From contig NZ_JABBFO010000003.1 of the NCBI RefSeq assembly GCF_018494035.1, positions 124,001 to 188,000 of the forward strand: a DNA stretch of 64,000 nt, written 5' to 3'. Below are positions 46,820 to 55,865 of this stretch, piece after piece (the first letter of the stretch is position 1; each line of letters starts with the position of its first letter). The position numbers and the translations under genes were made by a program. Source of the stretch: Rosenbergiella australiborealis. GTDB taxonomy: Bacteria > Pseudomonadota > Gammaproteobacteria > Enterobacterales > Enterobacteriaceae. Under the pieces are notes generated by a model. It had not been told where the DNA came from, searched no databases, and worked only from the letters and a program-made list of their open reading frames with translations.

Positions 46820-47584
46820 TTAGACCGCGACGCGCATGCCGCCATCGACAAACAGGAGATGGCCGTTAACGAAGTCAGAAGCTTTCGAGGAGAGGAAGAC
46901 GGCGGCGCCGATCAGCTCTTCAGGATTGCCCCAGCGCGCCGCCGGTGTGCGCTTGGTTAGCCACTCAGTAAAGGCTTTATCGTCAACCAATGCTTGCGTC
47001 ATTTCAGTAGCGAAGTAGCCGGGTGCGATGCCATTAACTTGAATATTATAGCGCGCTAATTCCACACACATTCCACGGGTGAGCATGGTGACTGCGCCTT
47101 TTGAGGCAGCATAAGGTGTAATGGTGTCACGCCCTAATTCACTTTGCATCGAGCCAATATTGATGATCTTACCCGACTGGCGTTTAGCCATATGGCGTGC
47201 GACAGTTTGCGATACGAGGAATACAGCCGTTTGGTTTACGGCGATAACATCGTTCCAATCCTGCTCTGCAAACTCAAGAAACGGACGGCGACGCTGTATA
47301 CCGGCGTTATTGATCAGAATATCGATAGGACCTATTTTCGCCTCGATATCGTCGATAGCTTGATGAATCTGATGAGAGTCAGTCACATCGAAAGCGACCG
47401 CATGGGCGGTGTGACCGAGTGCGCGGAGCTTCTCGGCAGCGCTCTGCGCACCGGCCTGTTGCGTGGCATTGATAATGACTTCAGCTCCTGCTTCAGCGAG
47501 TCCCTTCGCCATCAGAAAACCAATTCCCCGTCCTGATCCGGTAATGAGTGCGCGTTTAGTTGCCAGTGAGAAGAGTTGGCTCAT
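46820..47584 (-). CDS. idnO: gluconate 5-dehydrogenase (IdnO-like SDR)
   Basis: A 254-residue short-chain dehydrogenase, the same length as E. coli IdnO and very similar to it. The Rossmann motif TGSGRGIG (about residues 16-23), NNAGIQRRRPFLEF, active-site YAASKGAV with Tyr158 and Lys162, and C-terminal NGHLLFVDGGMRVAV agree with IdnO. It interconverts 5-ketogluconate and gluconate in L-idonate catabolism. The partner genes idnD, idnT, idnK and idnR are not here. A near-consensus CRP site lies 72 bp upstream. dsdA lies 169 bp further upstream on the same strand. Confidence 0.9.
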   Translation of the reverse strand: MSQLFSLATKRALITGSGRGIGFLMAKGLAEAGAEVIINATQQAGAQSAAEKLRALGHTAHAVAFDVTDSHQIHQAIDDIEAKIGPIDILINNAGIQRRRPFLEFAEQDWNDVIAVNQTAVFLVSQTVARHMAKRQSGKIINIGSMQSELGRDTITPYAASKGAVTMLTRGMCVELARYNIQVNGIAPGYFATEMTQALVDDKAFTEWLTKRTPAARWGNPEELIGAAVFLSSKASDFVNGHLLFVDGGMRVAV

Positions 47585-47655
47585 GCAAGTTTTCCTTATT
47601 CATCATCAAGTAAAATCAATCGAGGCTTATTTAGCGAGATTCGCACCGCTGTTAA

Positions 47656-47671
47656 TGTGATCTATATCACT
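47656..47671 (-). promoter_or_regulatory. CRP site upstream of idnO
   Basis: TGTGA-TCTATA-TCACT matches the CRP consensus at 9 of 10 key positions (flanks TTAA and GTTT). It lies 72 bp before the idnO start, in the 169-bp gap behind dsdA. Confidence 0.8.
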
Positions 47672-47753
47672 GTTTTTCGATTTTACAAATTGATGATACG
47701 CAAAGCGTGCGCCAAGCTCGCTTTCTCCCTCGCGATCGCGCGGCATTGGGTAA

Positions 47754-49061
47754 CTATTGAGCTTGCCCCATCGCAAGATAACGCTGCATCTCCTCGTCTG
47801 GTACCATGCTGCCACCGGTCGCCCAGACCAGATGCGTGGCTTTATCAAGCTGAGATGTTGGGTCGCTGCACACCCATAATGGGCCTTGCATACCGGCTAA
47901 TGCCGAAGGCTCCAGTTGAATATTTTCCGTGCGGTGAAGTAAAAGCTGTAAGTCCGCGAGTCGTTGGTCGCTTAGGGTGTAACAGCCATCGATCAGTGAT
48001 TGCATGGCACGTCCGACGAATCCTGAGGCACGACCCACGGCCAAGCCATCGGCGATGGTTTGATTATCGAGCCCGATATCTTGAACAGAGATGGCATCGT
48101 GATAGCCCGTGCTCATACCGAGCAGCATACAGGGGGAGTGTGTCGGTTCGGCGAAGAAGCAGTGTACGGCATCGCCAAAGGCAAGTTTGAGTCCAAACGC
48201 CACGCCCCCCGGCCCACCGCCTACACCACAGGGTAAGTAGACATAAAGCGGATGTTCGCGATCAACGCTAATGCCTAATGCTGCTAATTGCTCGGGGAGG
48301 CGCAAGCCAGCGACGGCATAGCCTAGAAATAGCGTGTGCGAGTGTTCGTCATCGATAAAGAAACAGTAGGGATCGTTAGCCGCTGTTTGTCGGCCTTGCT
48401 CGACGGCAACACTGTAGTCATCTTCGTGCTCCACCACGGTAACCTGATGGTCCCTCAGTCGCTGTTTTTTCCACTCCCGGGCATCCGCTGACATATGAAC
48501 AATAACTTGAAAGCCTAATGTTGCCCCCATAATCCCAATCGATAGCCCAAGGTTGCCGGTCGAACCTACCGCAATTTTATAGCGCCCAAAAAATTCACGG
48601 CACTCGGGGGATAATAGACGGCGGTAATCGTCCTGCTCACTAAGAAGTCCTGCATCGACAGCGAGCTTTTCGGCCAGAACGAGCACTTCATAGATCCCAC
48701 CACGCGCTTTAATCGAGCCAGAAATCGGTAGGTGACTATCTTTCTTCAACCAGAGTTTCCCTGCTAAAGAGCCTTGTTGCATGAGCGCGTGTTGCATAGC
48801 AGGGAGGGCCACCACCTCTGATTCAATGATCCCTCCTCGTGAACGGCTTTCTGGGAAAGCTTCAGCGATCAATGGAGCAAATCGTTGTAAGCGCGCCGCA
48901 GCATCTTGGACGTCTTCTAGTGTCAATCCTACCTGTGCTAATCCTTCGGTAGCAGGCAGTTGTTGCGGATTATTCCAAAACACAGCAGTCTGGGCAGCGA
49001 GTTGTTGTACGATTTCCAATCTATGTAGCTGAGCAAATTTATCAGTCATAATCTTATTCAC
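47754..49061 (-). CDS. dsdA: D-serine dehydratase
   Basis: A 435-residue PLP enzyme (E. coli 442) that converts D-serine to pyruvate and ammonia. The PLP-lysine motif [20 protein letters not shown] (about residues 105-124) contains the Schiff-base Lys in [20 protein letters not shown] and [17 protein letters not shown] (phosphate loop) follow. In E. coli it is coupled to the permease dsdX and activator dsdC; neither is nearby here. It may serve D-serine detoxification. The 246-bp upstream region has no clear CRP box and contains a short ATCCCA/TGGGAT hairpin. Confidence 0.93.
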   Translation of the reverse strand: MNKIMTDKFAQLHRLEIVQQLAAQTAVFWNNPQQLPATEGLAQVGLTLEDVQDAAARLQRFAPLIAEAFPESRSRGGIIESEVVALPAMQHALMQQGSLAGKLWLKKDSHLPISGSIKARGGIYEVLVLAEKLAVDAGLLSEQDDYRRLLSPECREFFGRYKIAVGSTGNLGLSIGIMGATLGFQVIVHMSADAREWKKQRLRDHQVTVVEHEDDYSVAVEQGRQTAANDPYCFFIDDEHSHTLFLGYAVAGLRLPEQLAALGISVDREHPLYVYLPCGVGGGPGGVAFGLKLAFGDAVHCFFAEPTHSPCMLLGMSTGYHDAISVQDIGLDNQTIADGLAVGRASGFVGRAMQSLIDGCYTLSDQRLADLQLLLHRTENIQLEPSALAGMQGPLWVCSDPTSQLDKATHLVWATGGSMVPDEEMQRYLAMGQAQ

Positions 49062-49307
49062 TTATTACAAAAAATAACGGTAATTGGCGGGATGGCGAGT
49101 TATGTTGCAGCACTAGTCAGAATACTGCGGCCACAGCCTTACTGACAAGCGATCACTGTGCAGCTCAGCCTGAAGAGATAGCCTCAGCACGTAAAACTGA
49201 TTTTTTATCCCACAAAAATGGGATGGATAACACTACTGAATAGTCCTCAAGTGTTTACAGGTTTTCGCATTGATGGTTGAGAAATATTCGATGGTTAATA
49301 CTGTTTA

Positions 49308-49664
49308 ATGAAAAATAGGATATGGCTGGCCACCATTTTTCTCCTAACCGGATGCCCTGGACCGGGTGATCGAATGATAGATCGTAAATTTACAACCGTA
49401 TCTATCAAAGATAAGCAAGTTTGTGTGGTTTCACCACTAGAGCCACAGCAACGGATCACGGCTATTCAAATCAATAGTGATACAAACGACTCTCTTCACG
49501 AGATTTTCGATGACAAGCCTATTTATGTTCCTAAGGGGGAGTGTCTGCCTGTGTTCGGTTTTAGGTTTAGATTTGGTGTGCGCTATAACGTCGCTTATGG
49601 TGTCCAATCGAAACGGTCAGCGCCGTATTTAGTTATTGCTGAATTTTCTTATCCTAAAGAATAA
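49308..49664 (+). CDS. small lipoprotein resembling T6SS immunity lipoproteins
   Basis: A 118-residue lipoprotein. The N-terminus is a short signal with lipobox LLTGC (Cys16) followed by PGPGDR; the +2 residue is proline, so an outer-membrane destination is likely. The mature part has beta-strand patterns (TVSIKDKQVCVVSPL, RITAIQINSD) and a conserved-looking KGECLPVFGF. It resembles a family annotated as putative type VI secretion immunity periplasmic lipoproteins, recognised from general composition only. No effector gene is adjacent. It is isolated between dsdA and yegS with no good RBS. Confidence 0.6.
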   Translation: MKNRIWLATIFLLTGCPGPGDRMIDRKFTTVSIKDKQVCVVSPLEPQQRITAIQINSDTNDSLHEIFDDKPIYVPKGECLPVFGFRFRFGVRYNVAYGVQSKRSAPYLVIAEFSYPKE

Positions 49665-49897
49665 AGCGCGAACGGCTCTTAGTGCTAGGCTATGAGGCGG
49701 TATTGATGATAGGAGGGCATCTCCAGGCGGCAGAGAGACCTGATTGATGACCTCCGCCGGGCACCACCTTTTACTTAGCTGAGAATCGCCACGCGCAACA
49801 TTCATGGAACGGGATACAGCTTATCGGCAGCCCCAGCAGGGTATCTGGCAAAAGACTGGTTACAAGGGGGTGATTGCTCATGCTGATGCGTTAAAGG

Positions 49898-49924
49898 TTG
49901 GACAGGGGCACGGCCCCGTCCGAC
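49898..49924. terminator. strong hairpin between lipoprotein gene and yegS
   Basis: GTTGGAC-A-GGGGC and GCCCC-GTCCGAC form a 12-bp stem (one bulged A, one G-U pair) with a 3-base loop, followed on plus by ACTTTT. It is just downstream of the yegS stop, so it probably ends both convergent transcripts. Confidence 0.65.
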
Positions 49925-49936
49925 ACTTTTGCAACA

Positions 49937-50827
49937 TTAGCCCAATAGTGGGCAAGGACTGGGTAGGCGAAAGCGGATCGCTTCACCTAATACGTTAAAG
50001 TGAAAGCGGGTACCACTGTAGGGTTCGCCATCTAAGTTAAAGGTCATGGTGTGTTCGCTAGTGAGGATAAATTCACTGGCGCGCTGGTTGATGATATTCG
50101 GATTTTCATCTTCACTCGTTAAGGCATGCAGTAGCGAAGGAAGAATCTCTTGGGCGGTAATAATAGTTAAAGCCAGTTGCTGATCATTGATTAAGGCGGC
50201 TGGGCATAATCGTTGGCCTCCTCCGGCAATACGGCCGTTGCCGACCGCAATAACTAAGGCGTCGCCTTGCCATTGCCACTGCTCGCTAGTTATGGTGCAA
50301 CTGTCTGGCTTCAATCGGTCCATCCGTAGAAGTCCGTGCAGAAAATAGGACGCCCCACCCAATGCTGATTTTAGTTTCTCGGGTGTTTCAGTGGTGATCC
50401 GCGTTCCAAAACCGCCCGTTGCCATATTGATAAAGTAGTGCTGTTGGTTGACACAAGCTAGGTCGATAGGGTGAGCCGTCGCAGTTAGGGCTAATCGCAG
50501 GGCTGCTTCAGGCTGTTGCGGGACTCCCGCACTGGTGGCAAAGTCATTCGCCGTTCCTAAAGGCAGTACGGCGAGGGGCGGACGTTGATCCTCGGAGAAT
50601 TGCATTACGCTATTGACCGCCTCGTTTAGACTACCATCACCGCCGCCGATGATAAGCGTTGAACAGTGTGCGGCGATGGCTTCCGTAATGAAGCGATGGC
50701 AGTCACCCAACTCCCAGGTCACTCTGACTTGTAGGTTGATCCCTTCATCGCGCAATTGAGTGACAGCGTCACGAATGGTGGGTTCACTGGCTTTTTTGCC
50801 GTTTAAAATCAGAAACGTTGGAGCCAT
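49937..50827 (-). CDS. yegS: lipid kinase YegS
   Basis: A 296-residue diacylglycerol-kinase-like enzyme (E. coli 299) with the nucleotide-binding motif IIGGGDGSLNEAVN (GGGDG at residues 61-65) and LPLGTANDFATSAG (about 86-99). It phosphorylates phosphatidylglycerol in vitro; the in vivo substrate is uncertain. It is read on the minus strand, 33 bp downstream of trhP, and may be co-transcribed with it; the E. coli genes are near each other but not adjacent. Confidence 0.94.
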   Translation of the reverse strand: MAPTFLILNGKKASEPTIRDAVTQLRDEGINLQVRVTWELGDCHRFITEAIAAHCSTLIIGGGDGSLNEAVNSVMQFSEDQRPPLAVLPLGTANDFATSAGVPQQPEAALRLALTATAHPIDLACVNQQHYFINMATGGFGTRITTETPEKLKSALGGASYFLHGLLRMDRLKPDSCTITSEQWQWQGDALVIAVGNGRIAGGGQRLCPAALINDQQLALTIITAQEILPSLLHALTSEDENPNIINQRASEFILTSEHTMTFNLDGEPYSGTRFHFNVLGEAIRFRLPSPCPLLG

Positions 50828-50860
50828 GCTCGTTACCTTCGCTTAATCAAATAGGCTTCT

Positions 50861-52213
50861 TTATACCATATTTTGGCGATGCGGCGCTTGTGTTGTCTGT
50901 CCCGTTTCCAAATGGCGAACTAACAATGCGTACTCAAGTGCTGTGTCGGGAGGAATGGGGAGCCACACACGATAACCATCACCGGGGGCAACGGTTATCT
51001 CTCGGTGATTTTTATCTCTAAGTGTCGCGAGGGTAAACGAGAAGTTACCCTTAGGCGTCATGACTTCCAGATGGTCACCACACTGGAACTTATTTTTAAC
51101 GATCACCTCGGCGAAACCGTGATCGCGCGCTTGGCTAAATTCACCGACGAATTGCTGGCGGTCGGAGACCGAATAGCCTCTTTCGTAATTTTGGTAACTA
51201 TCGTGAGTATGGCGGCGTAAAAAACCTTCGGTATAGCCGCGGTGGGCTAAGCCTTCCAATGTGGTAAGGAGCGAGCGGTCAAAAGGTTTGCCGGCTTGCA
51301 CATCATCGATAGCTTTACGATACACTTGCGCGGTGCGCGCACAGTAGTAGAAGGACTTAGTACGGCCTTCGATTTTTAAAGAGTGCACGCCGAATTCGAT
51401 AAGGCGCGGCACATGCTCTACCGCACGTAAATCTTTCGAGTTCATGATATAGGTACCATGTTCATCTTCCGTCGCACTCATCGGTTCATCGGGGCGCATT
51501 TTATCCGTTAAGAGAAGGGCTTGTTGGGTGGTTTGCCCTATGCCAAGGGTTGGGGCTGGCGAGGCGCTCTCAACAATGTCACCGCACTCATTCTCTTGGG
51601 CAGGGGTGACTGTATAGTCCCATCGACAGGCGTTAGTACAGGTTCCTTGGTTAGGATCGCGTTTATTTAAATAACCTGAGAGTAAACAACGGCCGGAATA
51701 GGCCATACAAAGCGCGCCATGCACGAATACTTCGAGTTCCATCTCGGGGACGCGCTGGCGGATCTCGGCAATTTCCTCTAACGATAGCTCACGAGAGAGA
51801 ATGACTCGGCTGATGCCTTGGGCTTGCCAAAATTTGACTGTGGCCCAATTGACCGCATTTGCCTGGACGGATAGATGGATGGGGAGGGTGGGAAAGTGTT
51901 CGCGTACCAGCATGATTAACCCAGGGTCAGACATAATTAACGCGTCGGGTTGCATCGCGACGACCGGCGTCAAATCGCGGATAAAGGTCTTAAGCTTGGC
52001 GTTATGGGGCGCAATATTGCTCACCACATAAAATTTCTTGCCCAATTGATGGGCTTCTTGAATCCCTAGCGCTAGGTTTTCAAGGGTAAATTCATTGTTT
52101 CTTACGCGCAGGCTATAACGGGGTTGTCCCGCATAGACGGCATCTGCCCCATAAGCGAACGCATAACGCATATTTTTTAAGGAACCGGCGGGAGAAAGTA
52201 ATTCGGTGGTCAT
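50861..52213 (-). CDS. trhP: tRNA uridine hydroxylation protein TrhP (YegQ, U32 family)
   Basis: A 450-residue U32-peptidase-family protein (E. coli YegQ 453). Motifs: ELLSPAGSLKNMRYAFAYGADAVYAG (residues 4-29), VNWATVKFWQAQG, the family signature EVFVHGALCMAYSGRCLLSGYLNKRDPNQGTC abbreviated here to FVHGALCMAYSGRCLLSG, and SLKIEGRTKSFYYCART. It takes part in prephenate-dependent 5-hydroxylation of uridine 34 in some tRNAs. The U32 cysteines that could hold an Fe-S cluster are present. Confidence 0.94.
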   Translation of the reverse strand: MTTELLSPAGSLKNMRYAFAYGADAVYAGQPRYSLRVRNNEFTLENLALGIQEAHQLGKKFYVVSNIAPHNAKLKTFIRDLTPVVAMQPDALIMSDPGLIMLVREHFPTLPIHLSVQANAVNWATVKFWQAQGISRVILSRELSLEEIAEIRQRVPEMELEVFVHGALCMAYSGRCLLSGYLNKRDPNQGTCTNACRWDYTVTPAQENECGDIVESASPAPTLGIGQTTQQALLLTDKMRPDEPMSATEDEHGTYIMNSKDLRAVEHVPRLIEFGVHSLKIEGRTKSFYYCARTAQVYRKAIDDVQAGKPFDRSLLTTLEGLAHRGYTEGFLRRHTHDSYQNYERGYSVSDRQQFVGEFSQARDHGFAEVIVKNKFQCGDHLEVMTPKGNFSFTLATLRDKNHREITVAPGDGYRVWLPIPPDTALEYALLVRHLETGQTTQAPHRQNMV

Positions 52214-52228
52214 AGTACAGCCCTACAT

Positions 52229-52252
52229 ATAAGCAGGGTTTATTAACCCTGC
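52229..52252 (-). terminator. putative yegD terminator
   Basis: GCAGGGTT and AACCCTGC pair over 8 bp around TATT. On the minus strand it follows the yegD stop by about 70 bp and ends in TTATAT, a weak T-run. Confidence 0.5.
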
Positions 52253-52320
52253 AAAAAGTAGGTGATTTTATGTATCCCGCTAACAACTAACAATGCTGAA
52301 CAACGACTTCCTTGATCTGG

Positions 52321-53673
52321 CTACCTAAAAAGGGTGTTAGCCCAGCGGGTAAGACCAAGGGTCACCGAACCAAAATCATCACCCTGAATAATGGGTGTAT
52401 TAGGGAGCAACTGCTCTAAAGCATGACGCAGTAATGGAGAACGTGCACTTCCCCCTGTTAGATAGATGACTTGCGGTGCGGTTGTTGCCTGTTGCATAAC
52501 TTCGACCACTTGTTGCAGCATTTTCTGTAAAGGGGATTCGATAGCCTCACGAAAGATTGTTGCGGTTAAGTGATGTGTTAATCCGTTTTCAAGATAATCA
52601 AGCGGGCAACATGTTTCGTCTTGAACGGAAAGATCAATCTTCGCCTGTTCAGCACTTCGCACTATTTGATAGCTCTGTTTCTCTCGCCATAAAGTCAGTA
52701 AACGGGTCACTAGTTCGGGATGTTGAGCTTCTTTGACCAGTTGTTGCAACTGCTGCGCGCTACTTGGGCTGTAAAAGTCACCTTGTGCCATCACATCATT
52801 GATAGCAACGGCATTCCACCACGGCAGTAGGGGGAGGGCTTTGCCTGAGCGAGAGGGACTACCGGCGCCTAATAAAGGCATTAGCTGCTTATAAGCCAGC
52901 ATAATATCGAGATCATTCCCTCCGACGCGACAGCCACTGTGGGCCAATAAACTCTCGCTGCGTTGTGCTTTATCGCGCCATTCCGGCCCCATTAGGAGTA
53001 ATGAACAGTCGGTTGTTCCCCCCCCGATATCAACCACCAGTACGCGGGTTTCACAGGTAAGCTGGGATTCATACTCTAACCCTGCAGCCACCGGCTCGAA
53101 TTGAAACTCGACGTCACGAAATCCGGCACGCAGTGCCGCTCTACGAAGAATACCGATCGCTTGCTGATTAGCCTCTTCACCACCGGTTCCCTGAAAATTG
53201 ACCGGTCGCCCAATAACCGCTTGTTCAATGGGCGTCTGGGTATGTTGTTCTGCTTGCTGACGGATATGCAGCATCATGGCGCAGACGACATCATCAAAAA
53301 AAGCAATTTGTTGGGGTTTGAGCCCTTTAGCGCCAAGGAATGATTTAGGGGATTTTACAAACCAAACATCCTGCGGATCGGCGATATATTGGCTGAGCGC
53401 ACTGAGCCCGAATTGTACGCTTTGCGCGCTAACCGGTAAATCTTCGTCACGATTGGTACGCAGAGCTTGTTGCAAGAGGGCGGTCTCTTCGGGAGTCTGA
53501 TAACTAACGCCATGATGACGGTATAGCCACTCGCTGACCACGGAACGAATAGGGGCGCTAATCATCGATGGGAGTAATTTATCTGAGCCCGCTATCGGCA
53601 GCTGTTGGAACTGACCTTCGCGCTCAATGGCGACTGAGCAGTTCGCGGTACCATAATCAAAACCAATTACCAT
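52321..53673 (-). CDS. yegD: Hsp70-family chaperone-like protein YegD
   Basis: A 450-residue actin/Hsp70-fold ATPase, the length of E. coli YegD. The ATPase starts with VIGFDYGTANCSVAI (2-16), then VVDIGGGTTDCSLLLMG (about 212-228) and YLTGGSARSPLLRHAL (about 411-426). It lacks the substrate-binding C-terminal domain of DnaK, as the whole YegD family does. The function is unknown. It is upstream of trhP on the same strand with a hairpin between. The start is the ATG next to a C-rich spacer; the RBS is AGGGGTGTAGC. Confidence 0.93.
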   Translation of the reverse strand: MVIGFDYGTANCSVAIEREGQFQQLPIAGSDKLLPSMISAPIRSVVSEWLYRHHGVSYQTPEETALLQQALRTNRDEDLPVSAQSVQFGLSALSQYIADPQDVWFVKSPKSFLGAKGLKPQQIAFFDDVVCAMMLHIRQQAEQHTQTPIEQAVIGRPVNFQGTGGEEANQQAIGILRRAALRAGFRDVEFQFEPVAAGLEYESQLTCETRVLVVDIGGGTTDCSLLLMGPEWRDKAQRSESLLAHSGCRVGGNDLDIMLAYKQLMPLLGAGSPSRSGKALPLLPWWNAVAINDVMAQGDFYSPSSAQQLQQLVKEAQHPELVTRLLTLWREKQSYQIVRSAEQAKIDLSVQDETCCPLDYLENGLTHHLTATIFREAIESPLQKMLQQVVEVMQQATTAPQVIYLTGGSARSPLLRHALEQLLPNTPIIQGDDFGSVTLGLTRWANTLFR

Positions 53674-53740
53674 GCTACACCCCTATGACCAAAAGGGGCG
53701 CACTGTAACGGGTTACGCAATAAAGTCAATTGCTAACTGC

Positions 53741-54361
53741 CTATTGTTCTGAGGAGAACAATTGCTGTCGCGTATGTGGCGATTCCATACCGGCAAGTTT
53801 GGCGGCGAGGGTGCCGAGAAAATGTTGTGTCGTTGCGGGCTTACCGTTAAGCACAAGCAATATCGGTAAGATAGCGATAAGTAACAATTCAGTGAGTGTC
53901 ACCGCTTTCATAGGAATATTTCGTTGCAAAGCCAGAAAGAACAGACTGCAACAGGCACCGAGAAGAAATCCGCTAATTACTTCACTGGGTGAGTGGGCAT
54001 GCAGTACCAGACGTGAATAAGCGATAATGAGAGCAAAGAGGTAACCAACCAGCACAAACAGCAAAGGGCGTTTTATGGAAAATCCGCGAGCAATAAACCA
54101 GAAAAAAATAGGCCAGAAAGTGGTAGACATTGTGGTATGGCCGCTGAACCCCGTAAAGTTGAAGCGGGCACTGCCGATTAAATAGCCTAAAAAGAGAATT
54201 TTTGAAATACTGACCACGAGTCCCGCAGTCCCAAACGTCCCTAACCATGTGATAACGGGAGATAGGCGTAACGTATTGTAGAATAGGGCAAAAGCCAAGA
54301 CAACAGCGCTGGGTAATAGCAGCATACTATCACCAAAATAGGTCAAGGTTTGCCAGTGCAT
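53741..54361 (-). CDS. PAP2-family membrane phosphatase
   Basis: A 206-residue membrane protein starting at the ATG preceded by GAGAGG; a TTG 42 bases upstream is less likely. It has six membrane segments. PAP2 motifs: SKILFLGYLIGSARF (a degenerate KX6R), GFSGHTTMS (SGH) and SRLVLHAHSPSEVISG (SR-x5-H-x3-D-like, with Glu in place of Asp). The substrate is probably a lipid pyrophosphate or phosphatidyl phosphate; the family is too broad for a gene name. It lies alone between yegD and udk and has no E. coli orthologue that I can name at this position. Confidence 0.85.
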   Translation of the reverse strand: MHWQTLTYFGDSMLLLPSAVVLAFALFYNTLRLSPVITWLGTFGTAGLVVSISKILFLGYLIGSARFNFTGFSGHTTMSTTFWPIFFWFIARGFSIKRPLLFVLVGYLFALIIAYSRLVLHAHSPSEVISGFLLGACCSLFFLALQRNIPMKAVTLTELLLIAILPILLVLNGKPATTQHFLGTLAAKLAGMESPHTRQQLFSSEQ

Positions 54362-54585
54362 AAATCCTCTCGGGTTGATAATGATCAGCTGCCACTCAGC
54401 CAATGCAGCGCGATAGTGTATCCAACCCTTACCAAAAAAACAGCGCTAAACGCTTAAAAGTCCGTGCTTTTTGCTAGCATCACCTGAGTGAAACCCTTAT
54501 AATCGCCGGCGTTTATCCTCTCATTTAGCTAGAGTGCTTGCCATCAATAGCGGGTATTTCGGCTTCAGTTTCAGGTTGTAAAATA

Positions 54586-55227
54586 ATGACTGACCAGTCT
54601 CATCAATGTGTAATTATCGGAATTGCGGGTGCATCCGCATCTGGAAAAAGTTTAATTGCTAGCACGCTCTATCGTGAAATTCGTGACCAAGTAGGGGACG
54701 AGCACATCGGCGTGATCCCCGAAGATTGTTATTACCGCGACCAAAGCCATTTAACGATGGAAGAGCGTATCAAAACGAATTATGACCATCCTAACGCGAT
54801 GGACCACGATTTATTATTAAATCAATTGCAAGCAATTAAGTCTGGTCAGTCGATTGAATTACCGATGTACAGTTACACTGAACATACTCGCTTGACGCAA
54901 ACGCAAACATTAAACCCAAAAAAAGTCATTATTCTTGAAGGGATTTTGCTCCTTACTGATGCCCGTCTACGCGATGAATTAAACTTCTCTATTTTTGTGG
55001 ATACGCCGTTAGATATCTGTTTAATGCGTCGAATGAAGCGTGATGTCAACGAACGCGGACGTTCTATGGATTCGGTGATGAAGCAATATCAGAAAACCGT
55101 TCGCCCTATGTTCTTGCAATTTATTGAGCCTTCTAAACAATACGCAGATATTATCGTGCCTCGCGGTGGAAAAAATCGTATTGCTATCGATATTTTAAAA
55201 GCTAAGATTAATCAATTCTTTGAGTAA
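54586..55227 (+). CDS. udk: uridine/cytidine kinase
   Basis: A 213-residue enzyme of the same length as E. coli Udk, starting [15 protein letters not shown]; the frame is open 16 codons further upstream but the family starts here. The P-loop GASASGKS (about residues 16-23) and [12 protein letters not shown] lead into [24 protein letters not shown]. It phosphorylates uridine and cytidine to UMP and CMP in salvage. It heads a udk-dcd-asmA run (35 and 21 bp gaps), as in E. coli. Confidence 0.98.
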   Translation: MTDQSHQCVIIGIAGASASGKSLIASTLYREIRDQVGDEHIGVIPEDCYYRDQSHLTMEERIKTNYDHPNAMDHDLLLNQLQAIKSGQSIELPMYSYTEHTRLTQTQTLNPKKVIILEGILLLTDARLRDELNFSIFVDTPLDICLMRRMKRDVNERGRSMDSVMKQYQKTVRPMFLQFIEPSKQYADIIVPRGGKNRIAIDILKAKINQFFE

Positions 55228-55262
55228 GTTTTTATTACCGACTTTTTTATTAGGGAACCACT

Positions 55263-55844
55263 ATGAGATTATGCGACCGTGACATTGAGGCATGGATGGA
55301 CGAAGGTAAACTTGCCATCGAACCCCGTCCTCCTGTTGAGCGGATTAATGGTGCTACGGTTGATGTACGATTAGGTAATGGTTTTCGGACTTTTCAAGGA
55401 CATACCGCAGCATATATCGATTTAAGCGGCCCGAAAGATACAGTGAGTGCATCGCTAGAACGTGTGATGAGTGAAGAGATTGTGTTGGCGGAAGGCGAAG
55501 CCTTTTTTCTTCATCCCGGTGAGCTGGCACTCGCGGTCACTTATGAATCAGTGACGTTACCTGATAATTTAGTCGGTTGGTTGGATGGGCGTTCTTCCCT
55601 TGCACGGTTAGGATTGATGGTGCATGTGACGGCGCACCGCATCGATCCCGGTTGGAAAGGTCGAATTGTTTTAGAGTTCTATAACTCAGGAAAACTGCCC
55701 CTTGCCTTACGCCCGGGTATGCTAATTGGTGCGCTAAGTTTCGAGCCGCTATCAGGCCCTGCGGCACGGCCTTATAACAGCCGGCAAGATGCTAAATACC
55801 GTGACCAGCAAAGTGCGGTGGCCAGTCGAATCGATAAAGATTAA
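55263..55844 (+). CDS. dcd: dCTP deaminase
   Basis: A 193-residue trimeric enzyme (E. coli 193) that deaminates dCTP to dUTP for thymidylate synthesis. Diagnostic motifs: [60 protein letters not shown]-type sequence around residues 110-160 ([21 protein letters not shown] with the catalytic Glu following in VLEFYNSG). The start is the ATG 35 bp after udk; the RBS is AGGGAACC. It is in the udk-dcd-asmA run. Confidence 0.98.
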   Translation: MRLCDRDIEAWMDEGKLAIEPRPPVERINGATVDVRLGNGFRTFQGHTAAYIDLSGPKDTVSASLERVMSEEIVLAEGEAFFLHPGELALAVTYESVTLPDNLVGWLDGRSSLARLGLMVHVTAHRIDPGWKGRIVLEFYNSGKLPLALRPGMLIGALSFEPLSGPAARPYNSRQDAKYRDQQSAVASRIDKD

Positions 55845-55865
55845 TTTCGCTTAGAGGGAGATGGC

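Noticed and set aside
47576-48190. 204-residue plus-strand frame opposite idnO/dsdA
   Set aside because: Antisense to the well-supported dsdA; arginine-rich composition is a shadow of its codons.
49804-49998. 64-residue frame near the yegS end
   Set aside because: Covers a hairpin and overlaps yegS antisense; no family features.
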